From Epiperipatus broadwayi (lineage: Eukaryota; Onychophora; Udeonychophora; Euonychophora; Peripatidae), in the NCBI GenBank assembly GCA_028023455.1, contig JAQFVV010006336.1, positions 2,250,224 to 2,314,223 on the forward strand: DNA of 64,000 nucleotides, in the 5' to 3' direction. The notes under the pieces were generated by a model. That model saw nothing but the letters and a program-made list of their open reading frames with translations. It was not told the origin of the DNA and made no database searches. Shown piece after piece: positions 61,294-64,000 of the stretch (its first letter is position 1; each line of letters opens with the position of its first letter). Position numbers and translations under genes: made by a program.

Positions 61294-63183
61294 TGTTTTT
61301 GCAATTGATTTTTTTCTTAAAGCATATAATGCCTCCTGTGTTTTAATTTGCTTAAGTATATAACTAAAAGCAAGTATTGTCTTTGTAATCCAAATGAAGA
61401 TACAACAGAACTGGATTATATTTTGACTAACAGAAAATACATATTTCAGGATTATAATGTTCTTAATAAATTTAACATAGCAATAGATCATTGATTAATA
61501 AGATGTAAAATACATGTTAATACAGAACTAGAGACAAAAATTTATTAAGAAAAACAATATTTACAGTTGTTATTCATAACTTTATAACTGTATTATTAGT
61601 AGTGTTTATAATTATTTCTTTATAAATTCATTTGTGCATAATAAATCCATAGGTCATGATTAATAACTATATATTGTTTAACATAACAATTATGATGGAT
61701 ATATTTATCATTAAATGGTGATGATATAATAGTATTGAGATTTATTGTATATTCTATTATATCTTGAAATTTTTTGCAATGTAAGTGGCAGTATTGTATG
61801 CAAAGAGAATCTGAAATATGTCCACTTTTAATACTTTTGGATAATCTAAGAAATATGCACCAAGTTCTAGGCATGCATTTTTTCCTGTTCTCATAAAGTA
61901 TCAGATAATAATGAATAATTTTTACACTGCTGAATGTACTGAGAATATAACAGCAAAGAAAGAAAAAATTTGCATATTATAAATAAACAATTATATGCCA
62001 AAATGTATACACAATTATCAAAATTGTGTTGAATGATGTTAGAATCTGTAATTATAAAATAAAATGTATAAATTTTATTAAATGCACCTTGAAATCTTTT
62101 CAGAAAAATATATAGAGAAGAAAATATATTTCTAATGTTATTGATATTCTTTTAATATTTCCAAAATCGTCCATAATATTTTGATGTACAAATCAGAACT
62201 ATCTGTTAGATATATAGTCTATTTCAATGATACATTTTTGTAAATTTCTGACAATGAATGGCAAAACAATTTCAAAATATACCAAAATTTAGAAAATTTA
62301 TATTATCACAGTTTTATTTCATTGTTATTTAAAGATTTCCATATTTTTCATGATAATATATACTATTTCTTTGATGTGACTAAATTCTATAGAGACAACA
62401 AATCTATACATATAAGTGATAGATCATTTATAGAAAAAAATGTCAATATAAATTTAAAAAAAACTTATAAATGCAGAATTAATTTATTAATGACTATCTA
62501 ATTCCTTTGTTTATAGGTGAATACTTTATAGTATCTAAATTTTACTTATAAGTTTGTAGTTATATGTAGAATATTAAAAATAAACAATTATAAAATTATG
62601 TATTAGGCATCGAATAGTATACACACTATGTTAATAATGTTTGTACATATGAATGCTAAAACTATAGATTACTAGTTCAAAGATTTAGAATTAATGGATT
62701 CCTCAAGTCAAAAGGAAGTAATAGTAGCAAGCAACACATCTTTTTATTTTTTTAGCTTCTATTGTTTTCTATAAAGTAATGTTTCAAGTTAATACCTTTT
62801 CTATTTTTTTTGCATCTACAAGATACCTATGCAATTAACACATTGATAAAAGTAATAATCTACAATAACTTGAAAACGTTGAGTATATTTATAAAATGAA
62901 ACAAATGTTGAAAAAGCCTTTAGTCAACTATATAAATAATAAATATGCCCCAGTTAATTAAAAAATGCAGTAGTAATATAAATATTTAAGAAATAATGTA
63001 AAAGGAAATATAAATTACAGATCCATCAATTTTCTATTACTTCTGTATATACTTATAAAGATTATCACACATTTGGCTAGAAAAAACTTTATATCTATAT
63101 TATCTTGAAAAAATTGGACTTTATTGCACAATACAACTCATTCATTATCTTAAAAATGGTTATTGAAGGATTATAAAAAATAT
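61294..63183. other. Unannotated AT-rich DNA
   Basis: Chance ORFs only (61282-61491, 61620-61874, minus strand); no repeat structure noticed. Confidence 0.55.
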
Positions 63184-63790
63184 TTATTTATCTAGTGCTG
63201 TGTTTAATTTGTAACAATGACTAGGGAATAACTTCTATACATGCACTGCATAGATTTACATCACTTGAGAAAACCTCAATAAACACAAGATAAAGTCTTT
63301 TAAAAAATAAGATGAATCCACCCTATCTTTTTTACCTAAACACACACACACACAGAGTGCGAAGATCTTTAATTAATCACCTTTAATTCCATTCATTATA
63401 ACTAATAAATGCCATTTGCAAAATTTTTACAATTTACTGCTCATCAGTATCAGATGTAATGTGTTATGTATATAACAAGTTATTATTTATCCAGTGTTGT
63501 GTTTAATTTGTAACTATCACTAGGGAATCATTTGTTATATATAATGAATGGAATTAAAGGTGATTAATTAAAGATGTTCACACTTTCATGTCTAAATGTG
63601 CAAGATTTGCATATACATAAATGTTTAGGTAAAAAAGATAAGATGGATTTATCTCATCTTTTAAAAGACTTTATCTTGTATTTAGTAAGTGAGTTTTCCT
63701 CAAGTGATATAAATCTATACAGCACATGTACAGAAGTGATTCCCTCATGAGTGTTACAAATTAAACACAGTGCTAGATAAATAAATAACT
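63184..63790. repeat. ~600-bp palindromic element
   Basis: The left arm (63184-63405) and right arm (about 63545-63790) are reverse complements, about 85-90% by eye. They share CTGTGTTTAATTTGTAACA, then AAGATAAAGTCTTTTAAAA, then ATCTTTTTTACCTAAACA and TTAATTAATCACCTTTAATT, followed by CCATTCATTAT. A third copy of the outer 60 bp lies near the centre (63482-63540) in direct orientation with the left arm. Confidence 0.85.
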
Positions 63791-63842
63791 TGGTATATAT
63801 ATATTTAATATTACTCTTTATAAATTTAAAAATTTAAACATC

Positions 63843-63952
<110 letters not shown>

Positions 63953-64000
63953 AACCAGTCAGAATTGTATGTTCATTTAAAAAGGCTTAGAATCTAAGCA

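Overview
This window looks like non-coding DNA from an invertebrate animal. It is extremely AT-rich (by eye well over 70% A+T). It has long (TA)n, (ATT)n and (TTC)n microsatellites, no dense open reading frames, splice-signal-like sequences, and remnants of four eukaryotic transposon classes: an RTE-type LINE, Penelope-like elements (PLEs), hAT DNA transposons and fold-back/MITE elements. A Hydra-like cnidarian would fit, as would a flatworm, mollusc or AT-rich arthropod; the sequence does not settle it. I found no convincing host protein gene, tRNA, rRNA or CRISPR array. Almost every listed ORF is chance, microsatellite-encoded or antisense to a transposon.

Layout. 0-14 kb: mostly unannotated AT-rich DNA with a small nested inverted repeat, two inverted copies of an unknown coding remnant (1.1-1.7 kb), a degraded hAT element (7.6 kb), two MITEs (9.6 and 11 kb) and (ATT)n blocks (12.3-12.7 kb). 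14.7-18.7 kb: two PLE remnants facing away from each other. 18.9-23.2 kb: a C-over-G skewed block bounded by (TA)n hairpins, with a promoter-like module on the minus strand. 28.7-32.8 kb: a nearly full-length RTE LINE (minus strand), flanked by related direct repeats and next to a palindromic element. 35.2-41.5 kb: fold-back elements and PLE terminal repeats with hammerhead-ribozyme-like cores. 43.3-44.8 kb: a hAT-type insertion with a perfect 8-bp target duplication that contains a PLE fragment. 45.3-49 kb: another PLE, a hAT end, an LTR-like segment and a three-copy hammerhead-like cluster. 54.5-55 kb: a TATA-exon-intron-like module. 56.8-63.8 kb: four palindromic elements, two of them very large.

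How it fits together: the unifying theme is hairpin-forming mobile DNA. PLE coding remnants carry RT motifs and a GIY-YIG endonuclease. They lie among several short cores that read CTGA-N-GA, a hairpin, then (G/A)AAAC, often in inverted pairs. This is the arrangement expected of PLE terminal repeats that carry type I hammerhead ribozymes. This cluster, together with the long palindromes, is the part most worth following up. Boundaries of degenerate elements are approximate, and all similarity calls are by eye.
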